Positions 1-10,699 of a stretch of DNA of 64,000 nucleotides are shown here, one piece after another (position 1 is the first letter of the stretch; every line of letters begins with the position of its first letter). The notes under the pieces were generated by a model. The model saw only the letters and a list, made by a program, of their open reading frames with translations, did no database searches and had not been told where the DNA came from. Made by a program: the position numbers and the translations under genes. The stretch comes from Auriscalpium vulgare (Eukaryota; Basidiomycota; Agaricomycetes; Russulales; Auriscalpiaceae), in the NCBI GenBank assembly GCA_019915015.1, contig JAHBBC010000010.1:434001-498000 (forward strand), given 5' to 3'.

Positions 1-1499
1 TCCCTCTGACATGCGTACGCCGGCGCCCAGATTCCACCGTCGTCGGCAATGCCAGGCCATACATATACGTACGCTCTTCCTAAAATAATCCTGCCTCGAT
101 GCCGCGCGACACCGCGACACCTGCCCGCCTAACTTTCCATCGCAACGCAAACACGGCCTTTACGTATCCACTCCCTTGCGACGGCGCTGTGCTGCCGCCT
201 ACTCGCGTCCATTTACCTGTTTATAGCTATGTACTTACTGTGCTCGCGTCCGCAGGCGGTGCGCGCGGTGTCTTGGCCCCCTTGTATTATAGCTAGCCGC
301 TGCCGACGACATGCCTTGGGCGCACGGTCGTCGAGCCTCTTGTGTATTGTAGCGTACAGAATACGTCCTGCTCTGAAAATGCGAGCTTGCAGTGAAACAT
401 CGACAGTTCTGAGACAGCGCCGCGTTGTCGGGTTCTTGTCTGCTGAGACAGAAACGGCACTCAGCAGCCCTGCAGCACACGGGCTCTTGTCTTGCTGCGT
501 TCTTGCGCACAGGTTAGGATAAATTACTACGAGTTGTGGTTATAGCCAGGCGACAAAAGCAACGTACACTCGGATATCGACTTTGCCAATTCCGCGTCTC
601 CCACATGACCGCCCGCTCGCCACGATGCAGCACACGCCGCGAGCCGTCGATAAGGCGAATATGGGTACATATGGGCCGCAGTCCTCGCCGTGTGGCCCGC
701 CCGCACGCCACGTCTCGCGCCAGCAGCAGCCCCGAGTCCCCGCGCAACATCCGGAGACTGACAGCGTGCCGAGCGGCCACGTTGACGGCACCACGGCGCG
801 CGCGCGCGGCGTGGCTGGCTGGGAATGGCTACATAGGAGCGCGGCGTGGGCGGTTTGCGACGTTTGCGTAAGATGGGGGCATCACGCGGGGTGAAATGAG
901 GCGGGGAACTGTGGGGAAACGAGGGGAAACGAGCTGGGAAGCCCAGGCCGAGCGCGGTATGCCCGCAGGCTTCATGACCGCTTCATAACACCCCCGCAGC
1001 ACACACGCCCCTGCGGCAGATCAGGTTTCAGGCGTGCCATGGGCAAAAGCGCCGTGCTGGACGTGCGTGATGAAGTTCATCTCGGTCGCAGAGCGCGAGC
1101 GCTGCGAATTAGCAGCAAATACTGGGGAAAAAATCACGTCACAGTGCAAAAATGGGGCAAAAAGCGGGAAATCCGGTCCCGTGAGCGAGCACATTCCGTG
1201 AGAAAACAATTATTTCCGACGAAAAACCGTCCAGGCCGGACCGGCGAACGGGGGGAGAAACGGGCGACTCGCCCGCTCGCGCTCTCTCCCAACCACCATC
1301 GCGTCGCCATCACCCCCGCGCTTTCTTCACTGATCGCGCCGGCCTCAAGCCCTCCTCGCTGTGGTATGTTCGACCTGCGCTGCCCGCACGCCTCCTGCTC
1401 ACCGCAACTCGCTCCAGGCAACCTTGTTCGAGGGTTCGTACACGACGACAGCTGGCTGCTCGTACCCAGCGCACTCCGCCCTGCACTGTGTGCTCGACC
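1..1499. other. Gene-free upstream stretch
   Basis: I see no supportable gene here. Short open frames on both strands overlap one another and show no family motif or intron pattern. The last 500 bases before 1500 are presumably the promoter and 5' leader of the GATA-like gene. A pyrimidine-rich stretch around 1270-1330 fits a fungal promoter region, but no TATA box could be assigned. Confidence 0.4.
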
Positions 1500-4006
1500 A
1501 TGGTGGCCGCCTTTCCGGCCCCCGTCCTCTCTGTAGCCGCAGACGTCCTCAAGGATCTTGACGGAGGCGACGCCCTCAGCGGCCTCTGGACCCGTGCGTT
1601 TGCCGCGTTTCCACCCTGCCCTGTTTGCTCACCCGCTCGATCCCAGTCTTCACAAAGTGCAAGGAATCGCTCCAGGACGGCCGTCGCCTCGAAAACATCT
1701 CGTGGAGATTGTGGTATCGCGAGCTCGCCTCGCAACACCCTGTGCAGCCGTCCCCCCCGGCCGACCGGTCCCCAACCGTCTTCTCGCAAAACGCAGCGCC
1801 GCTCACGCCCGAGTCCGAGAACGGAGAGGGGAAGCGATTTGACGGTGAGCTCCAAGCCCACGCGCATCATGTGCCCCGATACCGACGTCGCCTAGCGTCT
1901 GTATCTGCGTTCCCCGTCAAGCCTCTCGCATCGCATCGCGCCGGATCAGAGCCTGCCAAGCCGTCACCAGCACCATCAGGCCCATCGCCCGCGAGCCGCC
2001 CGTCCAGCCTGCGCACAAAATCGTGCTCGTCGGTGGGCAAGATCATCTGCGACATGATCCCCGAGAAACTCGCCCTCAGCACCGTCAGGCCCCCACCCCC
2101 GCCCCCGCCCGCGGTCGCGACGCAGCCCGCCGCCGCTACGCCCTTCGTCGCCGCGCCCCTCCCCAGCGTGCTGCTGCCGCCGCCCTCGACCCCGCCCTCG
2201 GCGTCGAACCCGCGCGTCGTCGTCGTGAACCCGACGCCGCACCCCACGCCGCCGACGACGCCGACGCCCCTCGTCGCGCCCGCGCTGCCCCCCGCGGGCC
2301 ACCACCTGCTCCCGCCGCCGCGCCTGTCGCTCGCCGCCCGCGACCCCGCGCCCCCCGCGCCCCTGCCGATATCACGTGTGACCACCCCGGCGCCTGCGGC
2401 GTCCTCCCCGCGCCGGGCCGACGACGCCGGCAAGCCGCAGCGCTTTTTCCTCCCGCAGGACCAGTCGCCGTCCCCTGAACGCGACCGCGACTCGCAGGAC
2501 CGTGGCTCGCCGTCGCAGGCGTCCGAGAGCACAGGCAAGACACCCTCCGACGTGCACCCCAGCAGCGTCGCGTCCAACCAGACCAAGGCCAGCACCGCCT
2601 CCTCGAGACGCGAGGGGCCGGCGACGAGCAGGGGCCGCAAGGTTAAGGAGAGCGCGCAGAAGCCCCCGGTGCGCCCCGGCATGCATCGCCCGAACGGCAA
2701 GCTCGTGCAGCGCAAGTCGGCGAGCGGCGCGGAGCCGCTGAAGGGCCGCGCGACGTTCAAGGTCGGCTCGGACGGGAAAGCCCCCGCCGCGGGCCCGTCG
2801 CGCACGTCGCGGCCCGCAGTCGAGGCCATGACGGCAGCGGAGCCCGCGCGCCCCGCGAAGGACGTCGTGTCGCCGCCGCCGAAGCCCGCCGAGCCCGCCG
2901 CGCGACGGGGCATCGTCCTCGCCCGCCACAGCTCCTCCGAGTACGAGACGACGACGGACACCGACGAGGACGACTCGTGGTCGGACGAGGGCAGCGCCGG
3001 CGACGGCGAGGAGACGCGCCGCCCGTCGAAGGAGGAGATGCGCATCCGCGAGGCCGCCGTCGAGGCGCAGCGCCAGCGCGAGCTGTTCACCAAGCAGCCG
3101 AAGCGGTCGTACTCGAACCTCAATCGCACGCAGTCGGGCCTTCTGACGGCCCTGCTCAACCCCGACCCGAATCTCCTCCCGCAGAATCACCCCTACCGCA
3201 GCAACTCCACCGCGGACCTTGCGCGGCTGCCGCACCACCGCGGCGCCTCGACTTCCGCAACGCCCGCACCCCAGCCTCCGACCTCTAGCAAATCCTCCGC
3301 GGCACTGCCGACGACTGCGCAGGTCAACGCACAGGCCCCGCGCACGAACGGGGACAACGGCACGCGCGGGCGGGGCTATCGGCCCAAGGGCCGCCCGCAG
3401 GGCGAGGAGATGGAGGATGACAGCGACAGCGGGGACGAGAACCCCGACAACACCATCCAGGTGTCGCACAGCCTCGCGCAGCAGAAGCTCGCCGCGCTCG
3501 CCGACCCAAACCGGCGGCGCAACTCTGACCGCGGACAGGCCCCGGCGCCGCGCGAGGTGCGCCCCGCGCTGCCCATGGTCGCGACCGCGCCCATCCCGCT
3601 GAACCACCCGTGGAACCTGCCGGCGCCCGCCGCGCCGTCGACGCCGCGCACGACGCGGCGGCAGATGCTCGCGACGGAGCTGAGCGAGAGCCTGCGGCGC
3701 AACCTGCTGTGGGAGCGGCAGGTGAGCAAGACGAGCATGATGGGCCCGACTGCGCAGTACCGGAGGGGCAGCGGGCTGTTGGGGAACGGGCTGCGGCCGC
3801 TGACGTCGACGACGCAGGCACAGGGCACGCAGCAGGCGCAGGGCCAGTCGGGGCAGGTCCGGGAGCGCGAGAGGAGGGCCGGGGGCAGCGAACGGGGTGG
3901 GGATAGTCGGAGCGGGGACGAGGCCAACGACAAGGATGAGCGGAAGAGGCGCGCCATGGCGCGCAACCGGAGCTGGGCGGATGACTACCACTATTCCGGG
4001 TGGTAA
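1500..4006 (+). CDS. AreA GATA-like (DUF1752) / DUF3295 domain protein
   Basis: Predicted nuclear regulator of about 817 aa; the family is linked to nitrogen regulation but its biochemistry is not established. Exon 1 is 1500..1593 (ATG in the strong context CGACCATGG). A 53-nt intron (1594..1646, GTGCGT..CAG) joins LWT to LFTKCKESL, restoring the GATA-like signature LFTKCKESLQDGRRLENIS followed by WRLWYRE. Exon 2 runs to 4006. A 51-nt in-frame segment (1845..1895, GTGAGC..TAG) may be a second intron. The middle is low-complexity Pro/Ala/Ser. An acidic serine-rich patch (EYETTTDTDEDDSWSDE) precedes the DUF3295 core SNLNRTQSGLLTALLNPDPN. A second conserved block, MLATELSESLRRNLLWERQ, lies near the C-terminus. 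The name rests on these motifs. Long antisense frames over this GC-rich exon are shadows. Confidence 0.82.
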
Positions 4007-4489
4007 CTCACCCCCTCCTCGTGTGCGTTGCGTGCTGTCGCGTGCCTCCTTCATTCTTCACTGGGTTTTTCTGGGCATCATTCTGGGGACATGGACACCA
4101 CCCACCACATAACATATTGCTTACGACCTCCCGCTCCGACTTCGCTCACCGGCCTCCCACTCACGGGCGTTCACCCACCCTGCTCGACGCCAACCGCACA
4201 TCATTGATCCAGCATCTTGGTTCTTCTTCATTCATCACAAGCACGTTGGGTTATCATCACGCTGTTGTCGCAAATATCTGTACTTCTAGGTCCTCATACT
4301 TTGTATATAATTTCATCGACGTAGTAGCATCATAGGATTTTCATTGCACGGGATGATCGGAAGATACACGGAAGGTTTGGCCTCAAGAAAGACATTGGTT
4401 TAATTGGTTGGAATGAGCTTGAGAGCGTATGGCTACGTTTGCCAAATTCGCAGGACACCCGGGTAATAGGCTTCCCGTTGATCGCGAAG
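4007..4489. other. 3' flank of the GATA-like gene
   Basis: No gene seen. Pyrimidine-rich sequence and TTTGTATATAAT near 4300 fit a 3' untranslated region and polyadenylation area of the upstream gene. Sequence related to the F-box genes begins near 4460. Confidence 0.35.
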
Positions 4490-4620
4490 CTCTGACCCAG
4501 TCGACGTTCTGTGGGCCCTGTTGGTTAACAGTCAATACTAGTATAGCGTCACGAACCACGTTCAAGACGTACCCAAAAGTGATTCGCATTCTGAAAATCG
4601 TTGGCGCGTTGTTGGGACGC
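4490..4620 (-). pseudogene. Degenerate 3' end of a third F-box gene
   Basis: This stretch matches the 3' end of the F-box gene at 5025-6173. Both contain AATCACTTTTGGGTA or close to it, then a GT..AG segment, then (C/A)CAGGG, a (T/C)CC(A/C)(A/C)AG core and AACGT(T/C)GACTGG. In the two better preserved paralogs the last exon after a 52-nt intron encodes a peptide ending VDWI and a stop. Here the same reading continues past VDW without the stop. No F-box or middle region is found upstream, so only the tail remains. It shows that the cluster grew by local duplication. Confidence 0.6.
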
Positions 4621-5024
4621 ACCAAGCATATGACGCATTCGAGGCTCCCGAGCATTTTACTGCCTGCTAACACTTGTAACCACAATCATTATTCGAAATG
4701 CCCCCGGTTACCGGTAATCTCACTTTTCCTCATCTGTGCGCACTCGTCTGCCGTCGGTCCATACAGCTCTGCCGCTCAACGCTCGCAGTTGTCCTCCGGT
4801 CTGAATGGGAATCTGCCACCACCGGACAGCACAGGCTAGACGTGAGTGCGCCGTGTCTTCGCAGGCGGCATCCTCGATTGCATCGCAAAAAAATGATCAA
4901 TCCGTAGAGCTGCATTGAAACGGTGCATGCAAACGGGAAATGGGAGAGCGTGATGATAAGACAATTATGAGAAGGAGGCAAAACACCGCGCGCGGCGATA
5001 GGCTTCCCGTTTGTTGTACAGGGG
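4621..5024. other. Intergenic stretch between F-box copies
   Basis: No gene seen. It contains A-rich runs near 4890 and the 3' flank of the frameshifted F-box copy. The motif ATAGGCTTCCCGTT occurs at about 4467 and again at about 5000, so the duplication also covered sequence downstream of the stop. Confidence 0.35.
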
Positions 5025-6173
5025 TTAGATCCAGTCAACGTTCTTTGGACCCTGTGCGCTGGAGGTCAATATCGTGTCACAAGTGGATCATGGACATACC
5101 TACCCAAAAGTGATCTTTGTTCTGAAACATCTCCAGTTCGATGCCGCGTTCGCGACAGACTTCATCGAACATCGTGAGGTGGTCCGGTGACGAGCCGCGC
5201 ATCACACTGACGCGCTGTAACCTGGGCAGCACACGCAGAGCTGCAATGAAGGGCTTGACGTCCTTGGTGTGCTTGGGCCGCCAGAACGCAGAGAACCTGT
5301 CGTGATATTTGTGATACCCGACATGGAAAAGGGCCCGAGGTAGCGTGATGTCGGCCTCCCCCACTGGGAGCCGGGAGACAACCAGGCTCTCGAGATGCGT
5401 GAGACGCATGAGCACCACTTGAGGGGGGAAGTGCCCGTCGATCCGCAGTGTACGGAGATGCGGGAGCACGATTGATAGGTGCAGCCCTCGGCGGATGAAA
5501 TCGTTCCACGAAAACCATTTCAGCTCCAGTTCGCGCAACAAAGGAATGTGCGTGCCACCCAACAGATAGTCGATATTATGGTCGAATGGGATTGTCATCG
5601 ACCGAACCGTGTCGGGGATGTGGATTGAGGGACCCCGATCCATCCGTCCACGTCTTGCAACCTCACAGAGCGCGCGCGAACAGACGGCCACATCTGCATC
5701 ATCCATTCCACCATGGCCGGGTGCTCGGCTTCGATTTCGAGGTAGGCAGGCTGCAGCTGGGCCGCGCGCAGACGTGCATCAAATGTTGGATCAAAGGCAG
5801 CGAGGGGGTCGACGACAAAAGTGTGGATACCCTCCAGGCGTGGGCACAGCTCGAGCAGCGCCACGTGAGTTTCACATGAGGCGACATCCCTCGCAGCCAG
5901 GACGAAGCGAATGAAGCGGACGCACGCGCCGAGGCGTGGGGTATTGCGGAGGGTGTCCAGGAGCCGGGCGGGGGTGTGATACCTACCTGGAGTCTCCATG
6001 CCGATATGGGGATAGGGAATGCGACGGAACAAGAGGCGTTGCGCGGGGGTTGTCCACGCGCGGCAGACGAGCGCACATGCGTTGAGGGTGGCATAGTCGA
6101 CGCGAAACTGCTGAGACAACCGGAATACCCATGCCATCACGACAAGATGAACGTCCAGGGGAACTGGCACCAT
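5025..6173 (-). pseudogene. F-box-like protein gene with a frameshift
   Basis: Start at ATG 6173 (MVPVPLDVHLVVMAWVFRL). The F-box-like segment reads YATLNACALVCRAW..QRLLFRRI and a leucine-rich C-terminal half follows. The frame from 6173 meets a stop at 5595. The homologous frame is open from 5706 downward and resumes the match to the intact paralog at 7902-8985 (IHIPDTVRSM against IRVPSGVTAL). One indel therefore lies between 5595 and 5706, best placed by alignment near 5625-5650. No splice-site pair explains the shift. A 52-nt intron (5052..5103) leads to a 27-nt last exon ending VDWI and TAA (5027-5025). F-box proteins usually recruit substrates to SCF ubiquitin ligases. The break could be genuine or a one-base sequencing error. 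Confidence 0.7.
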
Positions 6174-6650
6174 GGTTGCACAATCGTTCCAGGTAGAAGG
6201 TTTGATTTCGGCGGATGTGCTGTGAGCACTGAGTTCAGCGGGAATAAGACTCGGAGCAAATGCCAGGTACAGCCTGAGCGCACCTCCGCACAGCGTGCGG
6301 CGAAGCCTGACTGAACAACCAGGTATTGAACCTGTCCCGAGAGGAATATAAATGATGCAAATTGTTTGCCAGAAGGGGTACGCACCAAAGTCTGAACGAT
6401 ACAAGATGGAGGGAGCCCACAGATGAGGCGACAGACTCGGTGGAACCGAACCGTTGAAGGCATTTTCCCACGGCTTGCGGACAGGCCGGCCCCTGCTTGG
6501 CAGCGACTGACCGTGGAACGTGCACATCTGAGTCGGTCAACGTCGAGGACGTTCCGCGGTGCTCAAGAACGATCCAAAAAAGTGTCGTAGTGCTCCCCAA
6601 GTATTATACTACTGCTGACAATTCTAACTATTCGGGACGCACGTATCTCC
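6174..6650. other. Intergenic stretch
   Basis: Upstream region of the frameshifted F-box gene and downstream region of the kinase-like gene. The minus-strand frame extends upstream of 6173, but the paralog begins at the equivalent of 6173, so the extension is taken as untranslated. No other feature seen. Confidence 0.35.
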
Positions 6651-7373
6651 TCACTGGGCAAGGCGCGTTATAGTATCGACAAGCCTCCTGATCTCCTCAT
6701 GAAATCTGTGCGCACTCGTCTGGGTGTTGGTCGTCCTGTCCCGGAGATCCGTCCAATTGGTCAACACAACTCTGCCACTCAACGCCCGCGGTCCCCACCC
6801 ATCGTCCTCCGGCCTCAACCTCGCGTACTCCAGCATGACATTGCTCGCGCTGATGTACCCGAGCGTCATCCCCTGGCGATGCAACGCCGAACCGAGCTGC
6901 TGCAGTGACCCAGCAGCCCGCACCAGGACCCCACGGGAGTACGGCCCACCGCTCGGGAGGGATTGGACGCTCGTGCCGTCCACGGCCGACATGAGGAGTG
7001 CGGGGATCTCCATCTCCCTGCGCACGTACACGATGCCCGGCACGACGAAAGACGGGGCGACGACCGCGCCGTTGAAAGGGCGCAGGACGCGCTGCAGGAC
7101 CGCGAGGTTTTGCAGGTCGGCGTCGCGCACTCGCTCGCCGTGTTCAAAGGGGTAGAGTCGGAGGACGAGCGATGGGCCCACTTGCGCGGCGTCCAAGGCC
7201 GGGATGCCCGCCTGCGAGAGCTGCCCGCGGGAGTTGTGGACGACCCAGACGTTCATCTCTTGGCTGAGAGTGGTGCTTCGTACAGTGAAATTGAGCTCGG
7301 GCGCCGGGTCACGATCTTGGGGGAGGAAGCGGACGTGCTTCCAGTGGATGAAAGACAGGTCGGGCGGAGACAT
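6651..7373 (-). CDS. Possible degenerate protein-kinase-fold protein
   Basis: A 240-aa single-exon frame starting at ATG 7373 (MSPPDLSFIHWKHVRFLPQ). The second half is laid out like a fungal kinase-like domain: LLMSAVDGTSVQSLP resembles a hinge, LGSALHRQGMTLGYISASN sits where the catalytic loop (H-x-D..N) is expected, and VVLTNWTDL sits where the DFG segment is expected. The catalytic aspartates are absent in both places, so if the fold is right this is a pseudokinase. It lies between two F-box genes on the same strand. No known name is offered; an unrelated small fungal protein is the alternative. Confidence 0.45.
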   Translation of the reverse strand: MSPPDLSFIHWKHVRFLPQDRDPAPELNFTVRSTTLSQEMNVWVVHNSRGQLSQAGIPALDAAQVGPSLVLRLYPFEHGERVRDADLQNLAVLQRVLRPFNGAVVAPSFVVPGIVYVRREMEIPALLMSAVDGTSVQSLPSGGPYSRGVLVRAAGSLQQLGSALHRQGMTLGYISASNVMLEYARLRPEDDGWGPRALSGRVVLTNWTDLRDRTTNTQTSAHRFHEEIRRLVDTITRLAQ

Positions 7374-7901
7374 TGGTAGGTGTGAGTGGGTGAGGTGGGG
7401 TTCTGGTGGGATGTAGGAGTGGTTTTTGCTGCGAAAAGTCTTCGCAGCGGGCCTTCTTAAATATATCTTCGTCCGTCCATGGCCGTCGCGAACCGCCAAA
7501 GGATCGTCTTCGAAAATACAAAGATGACGGAGAGTGTGGTCGTTGAGACGGTGAGCATGCATTGTTCCGTCGGTCCGTGCTTCTGAGCCGGCCACATCCT
7601 GCCCTTCCTGGCCGCGCCGCCGCCCGAGTTGCCATTGTGTCGACTACCTGGCCATCTCGAAGTAATGAGCTTCTGGGACCGCCAATTTCTCCGCAAGCAC
7701 TTCGTTCTGGCCCGGCGGAAGCGGCGGCGAGGACAGAACGAGCGTCAGCTTGGACGTGACCTGGAAGGGAGAACTTCGTCAGGCTTCGACACAGCTTAAT
7801 GAGATGAAAGTTCACGTACCATTTCACGGCCACACGGCCCCAGTCCGGGCCACAGATTTGCAGACTGTCCGATCTTTGGCCATTGTCGGCAATGGACATG
7901 G
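7374..7901. other. Intergenic stretch
   Basis: Upstream region of the kinase-like gene and 3' flank of the F-box gene. A minus-strand frame stays open through here, continuous with the F-box frame, but splicing of the F-box gene places its stop at 7902, so this stretch is not coding. Confidence 0.4.
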
Positions 7902-8985
7902 TCAAATCCAGTCGACGCATCGCGGACGCTGTGAAGAAATGATCAACACGGATCCGACTGCATTGGGATGGGAAACTCACTGGGAAATGAAGCGGCGTCT
8001 CGTATGTCACAAATTCAACGTCCATCTCACGGCAAGCCTCCCTGAGCGCGGCCTGCGTCTTCGTTAGCAGGTTCAGTCGTGTCACAGTCACCAGCTCGAT
8101 ATCACCCAACACACGAAGCGCCGCCACGAAAAAAGAGACGTCCTTCTGCGAAGGTGCACCATAGTAAGAGTTGGGCTCGTAGTGGTATCCGACATGCCGC
8201 AAGGCGCGTGGGAGGGAGATGTCGTGAACGGGGAGGTCGCTGAACGCGAGGCTCTCGAGCTGCTGGAGCTGTTCGAGAACCTCCGTGCAAGGTAGGGGCC
8301 CGTGGAGCACCAGCGTACGAAGCTGCGGCAATAAGCCTGATGCACATAAATCAGGGAATTTGGGTTCGTACAGCTCGAGATCGCGCAGCGCGGAGAGGGA
8401 GTCGTGAGGCGAGTCAATCCAGCTCATTACTTGGGAGGGGAAACACAGCGCCGTGACACCACTGGGTACCCTGATCAGTGTATCCGGTGACATGAACACT
8501 CCAATGTCAATGGCGCGCAGACCCGGCCACATCTTCCATATGCTGGCGATACCGTCGTTGAAGTCGATGACATTGAGATATTGGACGTGTTGGGTCCAAT
8601 CTTGTGGTATCGCGAGCGAACGCATGCGAGATGATTCATTGTCTTCTACGATGTCGACGGTGATGCCAGCGACGTGCGGGCACAGCTCGAGCAGCGCGAT
8701 ATCAACGGGGTCAGGGGCGAGGTAGATGGAGCGGACATGCGCGGCGAGGTGCGGGCGGGTGCGGAGAATGTCTATGAGCAGCGAGACGTAGAAACGAGAT
8801 TCATCCATGTGCCACATTTGCCGTGGTACGCGGCGGAAAAGGAGGCGTTGCGCGATGGGCCTGCATGCCCTACACACGAGGGCACATGCACGGAGGGTGG
8901 TGTAGTCGATATCCAACTGAGACTGCGAGTGCCTATACACCCACTCTACGACGGTGACCTGGAGCTCCAGAGGGAAGAAAGCCAT
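7902..8985 (-). CDS. F-box-like protein
   Basis: Intact paralog of the gene at 5025-6173; 343 aa. Exon 1 is 8985..7981 from ATG (MAFFPLELQVTVVEWVYRHS). The F-box-like segment runs through about residue 50 (YTTLRACALVCRACRPIAQ, then RLLFRRV). A leucine-rich region follows, with ALRDLELY and LPQLRTLVLHGPLPC. A 52-nt intron (7980..7929, GTGAGT..CACAG) leads to a 27-nt last exon ending VDWI and TGA at 7902. The last-exon length, intron length and ending match the frameshifted paralog, which supports the splice model and rejects the longer unspliced 568-codon frame. Likely a substrate adaptor of an SCF ubiquitin ligase; the target is unknown. Confidence 0.75.
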
Positions 8986-9184
8986 GTGAGGATCGTCCTC
9001 GATTGTTCTGAACAAAATACGTAGTCAGGTGAGCAGGGCAGGTTATCGCTGGATTCTGGGGCTACACACCTAGATGTTAACATAGATAAAAGAACACGCT
9101 TGATTTTGCGAGCGCTGCACGATGTCCAGCTGCGCTTGCGTAAAGGCTTGGGGGCTGGGTGGTTACGATGAGCGTGTGAGCGCG

Positions 9185-9400
9185 ACGCTATTGGGGCGAG
9201 TACTTACTCTTCTGTGCGGTGCGCCTCTTCAAGCTCCTGAGTCGCCGCCGGAGCAGCTGGCCGTCCACCGTCGATCCCGTCCCCGGACCTGCGTCTGTTG
9301 CGATTCGTCTGTCCTGGACTTGTCCTGGCATCGATGTATAGGCGCGTGTCGGTGTGGTGAGCAGAGGACTGACAGTGACATCAGCACCGACGTTGTTTGG
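9185..9400 (-). repeat. Duplicated block, copy 1
   Basis: Shares TTGT(C/T)CTGGCATCGATGTA and the following C-G-rich segment with copy 2 near 9895-9945. Translated on the minus strand it gives DTRLYIDARTSPGQTNRNR. Function unknown. Confidence 0.4.
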
Positions 9401-9739
9401 CTTCGTGAGGCCAAACTGCCTCCCCATGCAGCAAATGCGTACTCTTCGAATATCGTCTGTTGTGCGTTTCTTCACACGCTGGCGAGTGAGAGGCTGAGAG
9501 CGCGCGGTGTCAATGGCAACTGCATTCGTTGAGAATGCCTGAAAGACGGCGACAGGCCGGGTGACGGGTCAGCGAAGCACACGGCGAGACGACGGGGTGG
9601 ACAGACAAATGCAAGGATCACGCGCACGGGGAGCGATGGGTCCGGTGCGCAGAAGAGGATAGAACGGAGCGTTGGTGCTACGACCGTCGGCGCCGTCTGT
9701 GCACTAGGATATCAGCCTACAGCCGGGGTCTGATCAGCT

Positions 9740-9965
9740 GGCATCACCGCGCAATACGAATGCCGACGTGCCTTGTAACTGGGGCTGTCCACGCCGCCGC
9801 TCCGAGTCGAGTGGGTGTGCGGTCCCTGCAAGTGCAACACCAGATCGTGGCTGCGTTGCTTCTCTTAGATCCCTTGTATTCTGCGCAATTCGTCGGCTTT
9901 GGAGTTGTTCTGGCATCGATGTACACGCGTGTCGGTTGAGCGCTGAGCAACGGTGAGGTTGGTTG
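9740..9965 (-). repeat. Duplicated block, copy 2
   Basis: Paired with copy 1 at 9185-9400. The minus-strand reading is PTRVYIDARTTPKPTN followed by a Cys-containing tail. Conservation of the protein reading between copies is suggestive, but the nucleotide identity is also high around the core. Confidence 0.4.
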
Positions 9966-10699
9966 AGGTGACGAAAGGAACCTGCATGGCCGCCATGATG
10001 CATGATGGCGGCTGGCCCTTTTCGCTCACGCACTGATCGCTTGCTCCTCGTCTTCAAGCAGCCCGGCCTTGCTGTGAGCCCGCTGCGTTCGCCACACTCG
10101 CAGACCCTCGTACACCATCATGCGCAACAGGCATCAAGACCAGGCTCACGCCGCCATTGTACAGCTCGGGCAGACCGAAGATGTCGAATGGCGTTCATAA
10201 CGGCCATCTGCAGCAGTGCGTAAAGATCAGCGCCCAGTCGGCTCTCCACGTCGTGAGTCCCTCTGAGCTGGGCACACTGTATCCACTCACAATTTCCGTC
10301 CAGAGCATGCATACTGTACACGCGCAAGCGAATTCTCAAGATGTGGAGAAGGTGCGCTGCCTTCGGAATCACCAGGTCGTTCGAGGGCATGCGCGCTTCG
10401 GGGCTCACAACACGGCCTCAAGCTCAAACTCGACAGACAGGTTAGGACTCCCCGGCGCCCGCAACCTGCTGAAACGACAAAGCCTAGCGACGGATCTCGC
10501 GTGTTCGTCGTCCTCGTGACGCCGCCTTGATATCATCCCCTCCCCACAACCTCCGTCTTTGCTGCATCTTTGGTGGGCCCCCTTCTTCGCATGTTCTGGG
10601 ATCGTCCTGGTACTACTTATCACGATCGGGTCTCATTTCAAATGTTGTATATATGGCTACGTGTACACGATACAGTATCGTATTTAATAAAAACTTACT

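Larger units (their letters stand above)
8986..10690. other. Unassigned region with a duplicated block
   Basis: No gene can be supported. Two diverged copies of a block lie at about 9185-9400 and 9740-9965. In one minus-strand frame both read TR(L/V)YIDART.P..TN, so they may be exon relics of a small duplicated gene. A further minus-strand frame at 10118-10408 contains GT..AG pairs but no recognisable motif. Confidence 0.35.

Noticed and set aside
1867..4054. Long minus-strand open frames of 430 and 560 codons
   Set aside because: They lie antisense to the GC-rich GATA-like gene, have Arg/Ala-rich composition, and contain no motif; an artefact of codon bias.
7309..9015. A single 568-codon minus-strand F-box frame
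   Set aside because: Its start would be TTG, and the 3' part loses homology to the paralog. Splicing the 52-nt intron gives the same VDWI ending as the paralog.
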